Below are positions 24,396 to 31,551 of a DNA stretch of 32,301 nucleotides, piece by piece (position 1 is the stretch's first letter; each line of letters starts with the position of its first letter). The notes beneath the pieces are model-generated. The model did no database searches and was not told where the DNA came from. It was given only the letters and a program-made list of their open reading frames with translations. Source of the stretch: CAZOOA01 sp964581355 (GTDB taxonomy: Bacteria > Bacillota > Dethiobacteria > DTU022 > UBA8154); contig CAZOOA010000031.1 in NCBI GenBank assembly GCA_964581355.1, forward strand, positions 1 through 32,301. Reading direction: 5' to 3'. The translations under genes were made by a program, and so were the position numbers.

Positions 24396-25580
24396 TTACG
24401 CGCCCATGGAACGCCGGCGCTGCCGGCCCTTCTCCTGCAGCCGGTAGACCATGGCCAGGATTTCGGCAACGGCCTGGTAAAGATCCATGGGGATCTCCTC
24501 CCCCAGCTCCGCCTGGGCAAACAAGACCCTAGCTACAGGAGGGTTCTGGATAATGGGGATTTCATGATCCCGGGCCACTTCCCGGATCTGCTGGGCCAGC
24601 CGACCTGCCCCCTTGGCCACCACTACCGGGGCATGATCTTCTTTTTCATTATATTTCAACGCCACGGCAATTTCCGTGGGATTGGTAACCACCACGGTAG
24701 CATCGGGGACCTCGGCTATGCTTCTCTCCTGGGAAATAGCCCGCTGCCGTTCCCGCTGCTTGGAACGAATGTAGGGGTCACCTTCCAGCTGCTTGTATTC
24801 GTCTTTTACTTCGCGCCGGCTCATTTTCAGGTTTTTGTTGTGCTCATAGCGCTGGTAGATAAAATCCAGCAGGGCCAAAAAGAGGAATACCCCTGCCACA
24901 CGGAAACCCAGGCCCATAATCACCTGGCCTGTAAGGGACGTAATCACACCTATCTCCTGCCCTAAAAGCAGTAGAAGAACAGGAAGTTCTTCGCGCAGGT
25001 ACAGGTAGCTGACCGCGCCGACGATGACAACTTTCAGCACCGCCTTCACCATTTCAAAAAGAGAACGGCGGGAAAAAATCTTTTTAAACCCTTCCACCGG
25101 GTTCAACCGGTTGGCCTGGGGCTTGATCACTTCAGTGGAGACCAAAAACCCCACTTGCATCACGTTGGCCAACAAGCCCAGGAAAAAAGCCACAGCCAAA
25201 AAAGGAACCGTCAACATCAGGAACTGTTCCAGGGAAAACTGGGCCAGGGAACTCATCGAGGCCGGGTCAACCCCTAAGTTCATAAAATGTCTCAGGTAAT
25301 GGGAAAGCATGTCCGTTAGCCCGTCATAGAAATAGCGCCAAAAGACAACAAAGAAGAAAATCATCCCCAGCATGTTAACCGCGGAGTTCATTTCCATGCT
25401 CTTCATCACCTGTCCCCGCTTGCGGGCTTCCCGGCGCCGGTGCGGCGTGGCCTCTTCCGTTTTATCTTCCTGCTGGTTAAAAAGCTGCAGGTTTAACCGG
25501 CCTGTCGGGCAGGCCCTTTGGCCTGCACCAGACGGTTGATGCCATAGACGATATTCCCATTTTTTGCATGAAACACCCAT
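24396..25580 (-). CDS. flhB: Flagellar export switch protein FlhB with an unusual N-terminal extension
   Basis: FlhB switches the export apparatus from hook to filament substrates. Family resemblance begins at LNLQLFNQQEDKTEEATPHRRREA, whose first codon is at 25496; four membrane helices follow, then the cytoplasmic domain with the autocleavage site, here NPTE (residues 300-303 from the ATG at 25580) instead of the usual NPTH. The N and P that form the cleaved bond are present. No ATG, GTG or TTG lies at the conserved start; the nearest in-frame ATG is 25580, adding 28 unrelated residues (GVSCKKWEYRLWHQ and so on) encoded by a GC-rich hairpin. Only a weak AGGA precedes that ATG. Either the extension is translated, or a rare start codon is used, or the leader was altered by an insertion. 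The start is therefore uncertain. Confidence 0.92.
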   Translation of the reverse strand: MGVSCKKWEYRLWHQPSGAGQRACPTGRLNLQLFNQQEDKTEEATPHRRREARKRGQVMKSMEMNSAVNMLGMIFFFVVFWRYFYDGLTDMLSHYLRHFMNLGVDPASMSSLAQFSLEQFLMLTVPFLAVAFFLGLLANVMQVGFLVSTEVIKPQANRLNPVEGFKKIFSRRSLFEMVKAVLKVVIVGAVSYLYLREELPVLLLLLGQEIGVITSLTGQVIMGLGFRVAGVFLFLALLDFIYQRYEHNKNLKMSRREVKDEYKQLEGDPYIRSKQRERQRAISQERSIAEVPDATVVVTNPTEIAVALKYNEKEDHAPVVVAKGAGRLAQQIREVARDHEIPIIQNPPVARVLFAQAELGEEIPMDLYQAVAEILAMVYRLQEKGRQRRRSMGA

Positions 25581-25663
25581 CGCTATCAATCCTATATAGT
25601 TTTTGCAAGCGAAGCTACGGTGCTTGCGGCGCAATCATATCAGGGCTGAACAGTTATGTTCAA
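25495..25663 (-). promoter_or_regulatory. Structured segment between fliR and flhB
   Basis: On the - strand a hairpin GCAAGC/GCTTGC (25605-25627) with loop ACCGTAGCTTC is followed by AAAAACTA (25597-25604), so TAG in the loop could pair with CTA in the tail as an H-type pseudoknot. Further on GCAGGCC/GGCCTGC (25509-25526) forms a perfect 7-bp stem, extended by AACCG/CGGTT (25495-25499 with 25533-25537). This lies across the start of flhB. Function is unknown; it could be a translational control element or an inserted palindromic repeat. Confidence 0.45.
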
Positions 25664-26440
25664 TCAGCCGTACCAGTGTTCAATGACAAAGCTCAGCTGG
25701 CGGGCCAGCATTCCAAAAACATCGCTCATCACTCCGCCCATAACCGGTAAGGTCAGCATAAAAATAAATAGTACAAGGGCGATTTTTAGTGGAAGACCGA
25801 CAATAAACACATGGATCTGGGGTACCGTCTTGGATAGAAAACCCAGCCCGATATCCAGCATCCAAAGCACGATAACCACCGGTGCAGCGATTTGAAAAGC
25901 CAGCAGAAATAAAATGGTAAAGGTTTTCATGATTTCCCAAAAAATTGTTGCCGAAACAAAAGGTCCGGCCAGGGGAATGACCGCAAAACTTTCTTTCAAA
26001 GCCAGAAACAGCAGATGGTGACCATCCACGGACAGGTAGAACACTACCGCCAGCAGGTAGAAAAACTGGCCGATCAAAGTTACCTGCCCCCCGAACATGG
26101 GGTCAAAAGAACCGGACATCATCAAACCGGCCTTATGGTCCATAAACTGTCCTGACATTAGAAAAACAGCCAGAAAAAAGTAAACCAAAAACCCCAGGAT
26201 AATGCCGGTCAAAACTTCCCGGACCAGGATCATGACCAGCCCCAGGTCCGTCATGGGCAGCTCCAATTCGCCGTCCCAGCCCAAGGCCAGGAGCACGGAC
26301 AGCACAAAGGCGAAAAATGCACGGACCATCACGGGAACACCCTGCCAGGCGAAAAAGGGCAGAATCGCCACAAAAGCTGCAACCCGGGCAAAAATCAACA
26401 GGAAAGGAAACCAGAACTCTAAAAACATCACTTCCAGCAT
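25664..26440 (-). CDS. fliR: Flagellar export protein FliR
   Basis: FliR is a membrane subunit of the export gate, found with FliP and FliQ in the helical FliPQR core. The 258-residue protein is mostly hydrophobic with about six membrane helices and has the family segments REVLTGIILGF, FMDHKAGLMMSGSFDP and IAAPVVIVLWMLDIGLGFLSKTVPQ in pieces. The ATG at 26440 has GGTGGAG 8 bases upstream. The order fliP-fliQ-fliR-flhB is standard. The stop is followed by a structured 80-base segment before the flhB reading frame. Confidence 0.96.
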   Translation of the reverse strand: MLEVMFLEFWFPFLLIFARVAAFVAILPFFAWQGVPVMVRAFFAFVLSVLLALGWDGELELPMTDLGLVMILVREVLTGIILGFLVYFFLAVFLMSGQFMDHKAGLMMSGSFDPMFGGQVTLIGQFFYLLAVVFYLSVDGHHLLFLALKESFAVIPLAGPFVSATIFWEIMKTFTILFLLAFQIAAPVVIVLWMLDIGLGFLSKTVPQIHVFIVGLPLKIALVLFIFMLTLPVMGGVMSDVFGMLARQLSFVIEHWYG

Positions 26441-26469
26441 AACTGCATCTCCACCCTTACCACCTTACA

Positions 26470-26736
26470 CTAAAACAACGTCCCCAAGCCTGCCCACAAG
26501 TCTAAAGTAAAGGACATGACAACTTGCAAAATCCAGCCTCCAAAAATCATCAATGATAGCATAACCGCAGCAATTTTGGGGACGAAGGCAAGAGTTGGCT
26601 CCTGGATTTGCGTGGTCGCCTGAAAAACACTTACCAGCAATCCAACACCCAGCCCGACACCCAGGATGGGCGCAGCCACCATTAAGATGGTCATAATACC
26701 ATCCCGGGCAACACTTACTACAAAATCCGGTGACAT
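26470..26736 (-). CDS. fliQ: Flagellar export protein FliQ
   Basis: FliQ is the small two-helix subunit of the export gate. The 88-residue protein has membrane helices at about 15-38 and 52-75 and the typical VFQATTQIQEPTLAFVPKI loop between them. The ATG at 26736 has AGGAG 5 bases upstream. Length equals the family norm. It lies 29 bases before fliR and about 90 bases after fliP. Confidence 0.97.
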   Translation of the reverse strand: MSPDFVVSVARDGIMTILMVAAPILGVGLGVGLLVSVFQATTQIQEPTLAFVPKIAAVMLSLMIFGGWILQVVMSFTLDLWAGLGTLF

Positions 26737-26827
26737 ATAATCTCCTCCCCGGGGTCAGCCACTTATATTAGCAAACAGTAAAAAAGCTAAAACTGTCATG
26801 TAGTACCAATTTCACCCACCGGCGCGC

Positions 26828-27595
26828 TCAGGCATAACTCTCTACCAGGGACTGCACCACTAAGTACCACCCGTCAACCAGGACAAACAGCAAGATCTTA
26901 AAGGGCAGCGAAACAATAACCGGCGGCAACATAAACATTCCCATGGACATGAGGGCGCTGGCTACGACCATGTCAATCACCAGGAAGGGGACAAAGAGGA
27001 TAAAGCCCATCTGGAAGGCCGTCTTGAGCTCGCTGAGCACAAACGCGGGTATCAACGCACTCAAGTTTACCGCCTCCCGATCCTCGGGATCATCCAGGTC
27101 TCCAATCTCAATAAACAACGCCAGGTCCTTTTCACGGGTGTTATTCAACATAAACTCCCTTATCGGTCTGCTGCCCTCTTCAAAGGCTTCTTCAAAGAGG
27201 ATCTCTTCAGCAAGGTAGGGAGTGATGGCTTCTTCATTTATTTCCGCTAAAACCGGTGACATAACAAAAAAGGTTAGAAAGAGGGCCAGGCCCACGACAA
27301 CCTGGTTCGGGGGAATCTGCTGGGTAGCCATGGCATTTCGAACCAAGCCCAGCACAATAACGATCCGGGTAAACGAAGTCATGAGGATAAGAAAGGCAGG
27401 CGCAAGACTTAAGATGGACAGTAGCAACAACAATTGCAGCATTCCCACCAGTTGTTCCGGGTCATCCCCGGTACCCACTTGCAGGTTAATATCCGGAATG
27501 GGAACCTCCGGTTGGGCTGCAACCGTTTGTTGACCCAATAAAACCAACCCTATGGCAAGCAGCGCTGCTAGTGCCAAACGAATCCTGGTATTCAT
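26828..27595 (-). CDS. fliP: Flagellar export protein FliP
   Basis: FliP forms the core channel of the flagellar export gate. From the ATG at 27595 it has 255 residues: a cleavable signal peptide (MNTRIRLALAALLAIG...VAAQ, about 1-27), a first helix group with LSLAPAFLILMTSFTRIVIV, an extracytoplasmic acidic stretch (about 115-170) and the C-terminal helices with SELKTAFQMGF and LPPVIVSLPFKILLFVLVDG. I chose this ATG because AAAGGA lies 10 bases upstream and because it begins the signal peptide; the longer reading from 27628 adds a charged leader. A 216-base spacer separates it from fliO. Confidence 0.96.
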   Translation of the reverse strand: MNTRIRLALAALLAIGLVLLGQQTVAAQPEVPIPDINLQVGTGDDPEQLVGMLQLLLLLSILSLAPAFLILMTSFTRIVIVLGLVRNAMATQQIPPNQVVVGLALFLTFFVMSPVLAEINEEAITPYLAEEILFEEAFEEGSRPIREFMLNNTREKDLALFIEIGDLDDPEDREAVNLSALIPAFVLSELKTAFQMGFILFVPFLVIDMVVASALMSMGMFMLPPVIVSLPFKILLFVLVDGWYLVVQSLVESYA

Positions 27596-27648
27596 GTGCT
27601 TACTATCCTTTACCCTTCCCCGCAGCAATTTTATATGGATCAGACTTT

Positions 27649-27672
27649 CTCTCTATATTTCTATATCTCTAT
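27649..27672. repeat. Three tandem copies of an 8-base unit
   Basis: CTCTCTAT, ATTTCTAT and ATCTCTAT follow one another. The unit is loosely ATYTCTAT. It overlaps the end of the small candidate gene between fliO and fliP and looks like slippage. Confidence 0.45.
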
Positions 27673-27789
27673 ACTGGTCCCAATCAATATCTCAGTTACG
27701 AGCTCTTTTACAATCGACACAAGCCAGTTCCAGGCCTTGTCGGGAAAAACTTCATTATCTGTTAATTTTATTCTTCGACCAAGTTCCAC
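27661..27789 (-). CDS. Possible small protein between fliO and fliP
   Basis: A 42-residue frame opens with a GTG at 27789, three bases after AAGGAGG (27793-27799). The product would be MELGRRIKLTDNEV at the start and end in a hydrophobic, amphipathic helix (WNWLVSIVKELVTEILIG). It fills most of the 216-base fliO-fliP spacer, which is long for this tightly packed operon. I know no family for it. The ribosome binding site is strong but the spacing is short, and an ATG in another frame two bases earlier stops after seven codons. It may not be a gene. Confidence 0.3.
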   Translation of the reverse strand: MELGRRIKLTDNEVFPDKAWNWLVSIVKELVTEILIGTSIEI

Positions 27790-27811
27790 ATTCCTCCTTA
27801 AAAAACAACAA

Positions 27812-28186
27812 TTATTTCTCCCCGGCCTGCCTGTTTTTGCGTTCCCTGATCCGGGACAAAAGGCCGGCAAAAGTTTGCGATTCCTCACCAGCAGCCTGTC
27901 CAGCCAGTTCCCAGGGATAATCTTCTTCCCAGTTTTCCCCCAGGTCTTTCAGCAGGTTCACTCCCGAAGGGGAAGAGCTGACCAGCAGGTAGGAGTTTCC
28001 CACCCGGATTACATACAAAAAAGTCCGGGCATTCAACGCCGTACGTTCAACCACCTGAACCCGTCGGCCCATGTGAAAGGCCGGGCCGAAGTTTTTCAGC
28101 AAATAACGTAAACCGTAGTAAGCCAGGAGCAGGACCAGGGGTAGTGCCACCAGGATGCGCAGGTAGGTTCCCAGATAATCATCCAT
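27812..28186 (-). CDS. fliO: Flagellar biosynthesis protein FliO (FliZ in Bacillus)
   Basis: FliO is a poorly conserved membrane protein that helps assemble FliP. The 124-residue protein has one N-terminal membrane helix (about 8-28, LRILVALPLVLLLAYYGLRYL), then a beta-rich region with MGRRVQVVERTALNARTFLYVI and a GNSYLLVSSSPSGVNLL segment, as in the FliO family, and a basic C-terminal tail. The ATG at 28186 has AAGGGGAG 5 bases upstream, and two bases separate it from the preceding stop. The call rests on layout and position before fliP as much as on sequence. Confidence 0.9.
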   Translation of the reverse strand: MDDYLGTYLRILVALPLVLLLAYYGLRYLLKNFGPAFHMGRRVQVVERTALNARTFLYVIRVGNSYLLVSSSPSGVNLLKDLGENWEEDYPWELAGQAAGEESQTFAGLLSRIRERKNRQAGEK

Positions 28187-28188
28187 AC

Positions 28189-28752
28189 TTACTCCCCTTC
28201 CTGGGTTCTGGTTTCGTCAGCCTTTTCAGCCTCTTCCCGGTCAGAAGGCTTTTCAGTTATGGTATCGTCCTGGCTTTCACTTAATGTCCCTTTCAACTCC
28301 TCCTGGCCGATGGCGGTAACCCGCAGGCCAAAACGGTCGTTGATCACCACAATTTCTGCATAGCCCAGGAACTGTTCGTTAGCCAGGATCGTGGAACTTT
28401 CCCCTGCCATCTTGTCCAACTTGAGCACAGAACCTTCTTTCAACTTCAATAAGTCCCGCACAGTAATTTCAGCAGTGCCCAACTCACCGCTGATAACCAG
28501 TTCAATGTCATCAAAATAATGAAAACGGGGCTTGGCTCCATAAACCTTGCCGCGCTGTTTCAAGGGCGAGAATTCCACCTTCTCTACTAGGGGCTTGCTC
28601 CGTTTTTTGGAAGATGTCGTTTCCTGATCATTCTCTGCCTCATGATTTATCTTTTCTTCCTGCGAGCCAGCAGCGTCCTTACCCGAAGCTTTGCCTCCAG
28701 AATCTTTATTTAACAGGGCATCAATTTCGCTCTGGCTTAGATCTCCTGACAA
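28189..28752 (-). CDS. Second FliN-like SpoA protein with an EIDALL motif
   Basis: This 187-residue protein has the N-terminal LSQSEIDALLNKD motif (about 5-17), a charged linker (about 18-70), a SpoA domain (about 75-155) with DDIELVISGELG and GYAEIVVINDRFGLRV, and an acidic C-terminal tail (about 156-187). It is thus a second FliN in addition to the one at 14713-15114. It sits between fliL and fliO, exactly where fliM and fliY lie in Bacillus. The TTG start at 28752 has GGGAGG 7 bases upstream. It could be an alternative C-ring subunit, an adaptor for the export ATPase, or a remnant of an ancestral fliY that lost its CheC part. Confidence 0.9.
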   Translation of the reverse strand: MSGDLSQSEIDALLNKDSGGKASGKDAAGSQEEKINHEAENDQETTSSKKRSKPLVEKVEFSPLKQRGKVYGAKPRFHYFDDIELVISGELGTAEITVRDLLKLKEGSVLKLDKMAGESSTILANEQFLGYAEIVVINDRFGLRVTAIGQEELKGTLSESQDDTITEKPSDREEAEKADETRTQEGE

Positions 28753-28959
28753 GAAAAATCCTCCCTACAATATAAATATAGATTGTTGCCACTCAGCCTG
28801 CCAATTAATTGCCTACACATCAGGACGCAGGGGACAGTTCTGCCGCTTTCCCGCTCGGTCTCCGCTTCGCTACGGAAACACCGGAACCGCTCCCGTTCCT
28901 GATTTGAAAAGTGTGCCGAGTCGCATACCAGTCACTGAACATTTCGCATATATCAGGGC
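28753..28959 (-). repeat. Structured intergenic segment between fliL and the second fliN
   Basis: This 207-base spacer interrupts an otherwise compact operon. It contains GGAAC/GTTCC (28883-28899) and a two-part hairpin TCCG/CGGA with CGGT/ACCG outside it (28856-28883). It shares the 11-mer ATATCAGGGCT (28950-28960) and GCTACGG (28869-28875) with the fliR-flhB spacer. The part at 28820-28850 (GCAGGGGACAGTTCTGCCGC) looks to me like dispersed clostridial repeats, from memory only. It is probably an inserted repeat element. Confidence 0.4.
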
Positions 28960-29478
28960 TCACTGGACCATGATATGCCAGAAATATACCCCTTGAATCT
29001 CACCCTGGGTTAACATTGCATTGATCTCCTCGTACAGTTCCTGGCGCAATTGCTCTTTGTCTTCTTTTGTCTCAATATCGTCCTTTGTTTTGCCCCAGAG
29101 GATCCCCAAAGCTGCATCTTTAATTTCAGGTTTGCGACGCTCCAGTTCTTCGGTTAAATCTTCATCATGGTAGCCAACGTAAAACTTGACACTTAAAAAC
29201 TGGCGCCGCTCGCCAGGCATATTCACCAGCACCTCAGGAAGTTCGAAGGTATAATCCGGCGGGGTGTAGACCTCTTCTGCCTCTTGCTCTTGCCGGGTCT
29301 CCCCGACCCCCAGGATACTGTCGATCAGACCGCCCAGCAACCCAATCTGAAGCGCCAGATAACCGCCGCCAATAACCACCACCAGAAAAACCACCAGGAC
29401 GATAACGATTAGCAGCGTTTTTTTCCGTTTTGGCTTTTTCTCTTCTTTTTCTTCGGAATCTTTTTTATCCGCAGCCAC
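28960..29478 (-). CDS. fliL: Flagellar basal body-associated protein FliL
   Basis: FliL is a single-pass membrane protein around the stator that supports torque. From the GTG at 29478 it has 172 residues: a highly charged N-terminus (KKDSEEKEEKKPKRKK), a membrane helix (about 21-43), and a periplasm-side domain with YTFELPEVLVNMPGERRQFLSV-type residues and the family's short C-terminus. I prefer this GTG because GGAGGTGA lies 5 bases upstream; a GTG at 29493 is inside that ribosome binding site. The gene follows motB after a spacer with two hairpins. Confidence 0.93.
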   Translation of the reverse strand: MAADKKDSEEKEEKKPKRKKTLLIVIVLVVFLVVVIGGGYLALQIGLLGGLIDSILGVGETRQEQEAEEVYTPPDYTFELPEVLVNMPGERRQFLSVKFYVGYHDEDLTEELERRKPEIKDAALGILWGKTKDDIETKEDKEQLRQELYEEINAMLTQGEIQGVYFWHIMVQ

Positions 29479-29575
29479 AATCTTCACCTCCACCGAATAA
29501 CCCTTTATTCTCCATGTTTATCCAAAGTCCTGCTTTTTTCTGGGATAAATCGGCGCCTTTTCCATTTAAAACCTG

Positions 29576-29644
29576 ATTCTATGATCATCAACATAGAATG
29601 CCCGCTTCCCGGCCCCGGCTGCTCTGCATGATCAAAAGCCGGGG
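29576..29644 (-). other. Two hairpins between motB and fliL
   Basis: On the - strand CCCCGGC/GCCGGGG (29613-29644) is met first, then a perfect 8-bp stem ATTCTATG/CATAGAAT (29576-29599). Neither is followed by a long T run (only GGTTTTAAA), so they may attenuate or process the transcript and do not end it cleanly. Confidence 0.5.
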
Positions 29645-29663
29645 GTTCCGTTCAAACTTCCCC

Positions 29664-30473
29664 CTAACCATCTCCCTCATATATATCCAACTCATCCATT
29701 GTCAGCACGGAAAAGACAATGGTGACCCGGCGGTTTCTCGCCCGCCCCTCGGCTGTTTCATTGGTTGCCACCGGGTGATATTCCCCGTACCCGGAAGCTT
29801 GAAATCTTTCAGGGACCAGCTCATGTTCTTCAGACAGGTAGCGCACCACACTGACTGCCCGGTCCACGGAAAGCTCCCAGTTGGAGGGATAGCGGGCTGT
29901 CTGGATGGGAACATTATCTGTGTGCCCCTCCACGATAACCTGGTTGTCGATCCGGTAGAGAAGATCGGCCATCAAGTCCAGGACAGGCAAGAAATCATCT
30001 CTGAGTTCCGCCCTTCCCGTATCGAACAGTATCCGCTCGGGGAGCTCCAGCACTACGCCCCGCTCTTCAATGCGCATCCGGACATCTTCTTCCAACCCCG
30101 CCTCCTGGAGAAACGTACTAACTTCCTCGATAGTTTCCTCCATCTCTTCCATCTGTTCCAGCAGAGACAGCTCACGCTCCCCCAGCCCTGTAGTTACATC
30201 CTGGGCGGTAAGTTCCTGGGGATCCAGCCGGTCCGCTTCTTCTCCGCCATGCTCCGTCGTCCCCTCCAGGATGCCTGTACGGCCCATGAAAGAATGCTGG
30301 ATAGCGGACATCACCTCGTGAAACTTATCCACATCTATTGAAGCAAAGGTGAACAGGAGCACAAAAAAGGTCAGCAGCAAAGTGACCATATCCCCATAGG
30401 TGTTCATATAGCCAGGAGCCGTGGGCTGATCATCGATTTTTTTGTCATTTTTTTTACGCGCATCACGTCTCAA
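29664..30473 (-). CDS. motB: Flagellar stator protein MotB
   Basis: MotB forms, with MotA, the ion channel that drives rotation and anchors it to peptidoglycan. The 269-residue protein has one membrane helix (about 28-47) that begins with the ion-carrying D28 (NTYGDMVTLLL), a plug/linker region rich in glutamate (about 70-130), and an OmpA/MotB peptidoglycan-binding domain (about 148-255) with EGHTDNVPI and NWELSVDRA. The start is a TTG at 30473 with GAGGGTG about 10 bases upstream; no in-frame ATG fits. The helix has features of both proton-type MotB and sodium-type MotS, so the ion is not clear. Confidence 0.96.
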   Translation of the reverse strand: MRRDARKKNDKKIDDQPTAPGYMNTYGDMVTLLLTFFVLLFTFASIDVDKFHEVMSAIQHSFMGRTGILEGTTEHGGEEADRLDPQELTAQDVTTGLGERELSLLEQMEEMEETIEEVSTFLQEAGLEEDVRMRIEERGVVLELPERILFDTGRAELRDDFLPVLDLMADLLYRIDNQVIVEGHTDNVPIQTARYPSNWELSVDRAVSVVRYLSEEHELVPERFQASGYGEYHPVATNETAEGRARNRRVTIVFSVLTMDELDIYEGDG

Positions 30474-30528
30474 GGAAAACTCACACCCTCAAGTAAACTG
30501 TTCGTCTCAAAGTTGGCAAAAAGCATAC

Positions 30529-31350
30529 TCAAGCCATGGCCTCTTCCGAAGCACCGGCCTCTTCCCGGGATTCTTTTTTTTCTTCCGCTTCTTCCCGCTC
30601 CTGGGGAGAGAGGTATGCCTTTAGCTTCTCCTGCAGGATCCGGGGGTTAACACCAGCCTGCAAGGCCAGCAGTGCATCAACAATGGCTTCCTTGCGGGCC
30701 ACTTCCAGCTCGCTTCGAATGGCCAACTTCCCGGCGATGGGGTTAAACAACAGGTTGGCCATCAACATGCCGTAAAAGGTGGTCAGCAAAGCGACGGCCA
30801 TCCCCGGCCCGATGGCATCGGGGTCTTCCAGTTGTCCCAGCATCTGGACCAACCCGATCAGGGTACCGACCATGCCAAAGGCCGGAGACAGGTTCCCCCA
30901 GGTCCGGAACATGTTCTGCCCCAACTGGTGCCTTTTTTCCAGGGTTTGAATCTCCGTCTCCATGATATCGCGAATGGAATCCGGCTCGAACCCGTCGATA
31001 ACCATCTGCAAGCCGTTGCGCAGGAAGGGGTCATCAATGGTTTCCAGGTCATCCTCCAGGGCCAGCAACCCTTCCCGGCGGGCTTTCTGCGCCAGATCAA
31101 CAAACTGCTGCCGCAGAGAAGCCAGGTCCTGGACCTTCTCAAAAACAACCTGCTTCAGCACTTTGAGGACCTGCTTCGCCTGGTCCAGCTGAAAATTGAT
31201 CAGCATCGCACCAGTCGAGCCACCCACAACAATCATCAGGCCGGACACGTTGATGAAAGCACCAATTTCCGCCTGTTCCAGGATGCCGAAAATAACCAAT
31301 CCGGCTCCAAGGACAATCCCCACGATGGTTAGGATATCAAGTTTTTGCAT
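30529..31350 (-). CDS. motA: Flagellar stator protein MotA (MotA/PomA family)
   Basis: MotA is the multi-pass stator subunit that pushes on the C-ring. The 273-residue protein has four membrane helices (about 6-25, 32-52, 152-172 and 183-203), a large cytoplasmic loop between the second and third, the conserved P156 in LSPAFGMVGTLIGLV, and an acidic C-terminal tail (about 250-273). The start region (INVSGLMIVVGGSTGAML) resembles the PomA/MotP group, but I cannot assign the ion. The ATG at 31350 has a modest AGGCGGG 7 bases upstream. It has its own strong promoter and is separated from the flgE-like gene by a terminator. A flbD gene, often found here in Clostridia, is missing. Confidence 0.95.
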   Translation of the reverse strand: MQKLDILTIVGIVLGAGLVIFGILEQAEIGAFINVSGLMIVVGGSTGAMLINFQLDQAKQVLKVLKQVVFEKVQDLASLRQQFVDLAQKARREGLLALEDDLETIDDPFLRNGLQMVIDGFEPDSIRDIMETEIQTLEKRHQLGQNMFRTWGNLSPAFGMVGTLIGLVQMLGQLEDPDAIGPGMAVALLTTFYGMLMANLLFNPIAGKLAIRSELEVARKEAIVDALLALQAGVNPRILQEKLKAYLSPQEREEAEEKKESREEAGASEEAMA

Positions 31351-31410
31351 CCAGTATCCCGCCTAACTGTACGTGTAATAATGGGCATACTACCAAAGTC
31401 TACCTCCCTA

Positions 31411-31428
31411 ATCATCCTTAAGAATGAT
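31411..31428. promoter_or_regulatory. Palindrome in the motA leader
   Basis: ATCATCCTTAAGAATGAT is an 18-base inverted repeat with one mismatched pair. It lies about 12 to 30 bases after the expected transcription start of the motA promoter. It also forms most of a seven-codon frame (ATG ATC ATT CTT AAG GAT) that follows AGAGGAG. It could be an operator or part of a leader peptide. Confidence 0.4.
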
Positions 31429-31446
31429 CATATACTCCTCTGGTTT

Positions 31447-31475
31447 ATTCTAATGTTTTTCGACAAATCTGTCAA
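31447..31475 (-). promoter_or_regulatory. Strong sigma-A promoter of the motA operon
   Basis: A consensus TTGACA (31470-31475) and TAGAAT (31447-31452) are separated by 17 bases on the - strand. The leader of about 90 bases to the motA start contains two ribosome-binding-site-like sequences with very short frames. Confidence 0.75.
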
Positions 31476-31551
31476 ACATCCTTTCCAACTTAGCCAGAAA
31501 TAATCAAAACCGACATTAAAGGACAGCGCGACCATCTTTTCCCAAAAAGCT

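Noticed and set aside
25597..25627. A true preQ1-I riboswitch
   Set aside because: The stem-loop and A-rich tail look alike, but the conserved loop sequence after TAG is not matched and the downstream gene is flagellar, not a queuosine gene. Kept only as an unexplained structure.
28820..28962. A 40-codon frame after fliL starting at an ATG near 28940
   Set aside because: The product is arginine/serine/glycine-rich with no ribosome binding site. It is better explained as translation of a GC-rich repeat.
29545..29575. GCCGATTT near 29550 as a sigma-28 promoter before fliL
   Set aside because: The only TAAA upstream is about 10 bases away where 15 are needed.
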